Shown piece by piece: positions 5,421-6,375 of a stretch of DNA of 6,375 bases. Within the stretch, counting starts at the first letter, position 1; the number at the start of each line of letters is the position of its first letter. The notes below the pieces were generated by a model. That model was not told the origin of the DNA and did no database searches. It worked only from the letters and a program-made list of their open reading frames with translations. The stretch is from Deltaproteobacteria bacterium. GTDB taxonomy: Bacteria; Desulfobacterota; Desulfobacteria; Desulfobacterales; B30-G6. The DNA lies in assembly GCA_019313725.1 (NCBI GenBank), contig JAFDAT010000206.1, positions 1 to 6,375 of the forward strand, read 5' to 3'. The position numbers and the translations under genes are program-made.

Positions 5421-6375
5421 ATGGAAGAACAGATTATCTTTGGCGATAAAATGATCCCGGTAACGCTCCCGGACAACGTGATCAGCGCCCCGCCGGGCCT
5501 TTCCACAAATCTGGAGCCGGTTGATGACATCGAAGGTGAGATTAAAAAAGCCTTGCAGAACCCATTGGGTCGCCCCCCTTTGCATGAACTGGTCAAGCCT
5601 GGCTACAGAGTGACCATCGCTTTCGACGATCCCACCGTCCCCTGCTTTGTGCCGATATGGGAGCCTGCCATCAAACAGGTCATCGGTGAACTCGAAAAAG
5701 GCGGCGTCAGGCCCGCCGACATCACCCTGGTGAGCGCCGGCGGGATCCACCGGAAATTCTCCCGCATGGAACTGGCCAAAATCATCGGTGAGGACCTGGT
5801 CAAGATGTTCGGCTACCGTCTGATCTGCCACGATGCCGAAGACGAAGACAACCTTGCCCACCTCGGTGTCACTGCCAACGGGTATGACGTGGAAGTCAAC
5901 AAGCTCGTCGAGGATTCCGACCTCACCGTTTACATCAACACGGTGGTGTGGCGGGGGTTCAACGGGGGTTGGAAATCCATCTGTGTAGGCCTGGCCTCCT
6001 ACCGCTGCATCCGCTGGCACCACACGCCGGACAGCATGTCCATGTCCATGAACAAAAACAGGATGCATACCATCCTGGATGAAATGGGCGGACTGATCGA
6101 GGAAAAACTTGGCCGGGAGCGCATCTTCAAAGTCGAAACCGTGCTTTCCAACCCCTTGCAGGTTCACAAAGTGTGGTCCGGAGGCGTCAATGAATGTCGT
6201 CAGGCCGCCCTGAAAGTGATGAAGTCCCAACTCAAGCCCCGCAGGGAAATATTAACGGAAAAGGCTGATATCGTCCTGTACGGTATCCCCAACTGGAGCC
6301 CCTATGCAGCCTTCTCGGTCATGAATCCCATGCTCACCATCCTTTCCACAGGGCTCGGGTATTTTGGCGGTGTCA
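5421..6375 (+). CDS. Lactate racemase-like (LarA superfamily, DUF2088) protein, incomplete at window edge
   Basis: An open frame runs 318 codons to the window end without a stop; LarA proteins have ~420-430 aa, so about a quarter is missing. LarA racemases and epimerases invert 2-hydroxy acids using a nickel-pincer nucleotide bound to a lysine. Landmarks: FDDPTVP (68-74) at the place of the family D-x-T-R-P motif; SAGGIHRKFSRMEL with H110 matching the catalytic histidine of GTHRP; GVTANGYDVEVNKLVEDSDL, the conserved G-x-T-x-x-G-x-x-V-x-V-N segment; and GFNGGWKS with K185 at the cofactor-linking lysine. H201 lies 16 residues on, at the nickel-ligand spacing of K184/H200 in Lactobacillus LarA. 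The D-x-T-R arginine is V73, and V175 falls where the second catalytic histidine (H174) is expected, so the substrate or chemistry probably differs from lactate. Start: ATG five bases after AGGAG (5411-5415). It is cytosolic, with no signal peptide. Confidence 0.88.
   Translation, partial: MEEQIIFGDKMIPVTLPDNVISAPPGLSTNLEPVDDIEGEIKKALQNPLGRPPLHELVKPGYRVTIAFDDPTVPCFVPIWEPAIKQVIGELEKGGVRPADITLVSAGGIHRKFSRMELAKIIGEDLVKMFGYRLICHDAEDEDNLAHLGVTANGYDVEVNKLVEDSDLTVYINTVVWRGFNGGWKSICVGLASYRCIRWHHTPDSMSMSMNKNRMHTILDEMGGLIEEKLGRERIFKVETVLSNPLQVHKVWSGGVNECRQAALKVMKSQLKPRREILTEKADIVLYGIPNWSPYAAFSVMNPMLTILSTGLGYFGGV

Noticed and set aside
5403..6230. 275-codon minus-strand open frame opposite the LarA-like gene
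   Set aside because: It is histidine- and valine-rich shadow coding opposite a gene with clear family motifs.

Overview
The window looks like chromosomal DNA of a Gram-negative anaerobe. The best guess is a Desulfobacterota/Desulfobacteraceae-type deltaproteobacterium. This is an inference from three things: the combination of TRAP and branched-chain-type binding proteins with a LarA-like enzyme, near-50% GC by eye, and strong AGGAGG-type ribosome binding sites. No rRNA, tRNA, CRISPR array, transposase or phage gene is visible, and every intact gene lies on the + strand.

Layout. Positions 1-159 are a non-coding leader. Positions 160-3082 hold a complete three-gene TRAP transporter: a DctP periplasmic binding protein, a DctQ small permease and a DctM large permease. 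The two permease genes overlap at ATGA. Between dctP and dctQ lies an 81-nt element closed by a 15-bp inverted repeat (1202-1282). A universal stress protein follows at 3184-3648 with an intact ATP-binding motif, recalling the TRAP-linked UspA protein TeaD of Halomonas. Next is an exported type I (LivK-like) binding protein at 3723-4892, with no ABC permease or ATPase genes beside it. It ends in a hairpin that overlaps its stop codon.

Positions 4893-5420 carry no intact gene. On the minus strand they hold the first ~50 codons of an aldehyde dehydrogenase most like CoA-acylating methylmalonate-semialdehyde dehydrogenase (MmsA/IolA). Its ribosome binding site and start codon are preserved, but it breaks down after 'ILAR', so it is a gene remnant. 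A two-box repeat (TTCCGGCTTG / TCCGGGTT) occurs once before the livK-like gene and once, split by 19 nt, upstream of the last gene. From 5421 to the window edge runs an incomplete LarA-superfamily (DUF2088) protein. It keeps the pincer-cofactor lysine and the nickel-ligand histidine positions but lacks other lactate-racemase residues.

How the genes may work together (inference): the TRAP system and the second binding protein capture small organic acids or amino-acid-like solutes, the Usp may tune the transporter, and the LarA-like enzyme may racemise or epimerise a 2-hydroxy acid. The substrates cannot be read from the sequence. The most unusual observations are the MmsA stump, the divergent LarA-like active site and the structured element inside the TRAP operon.
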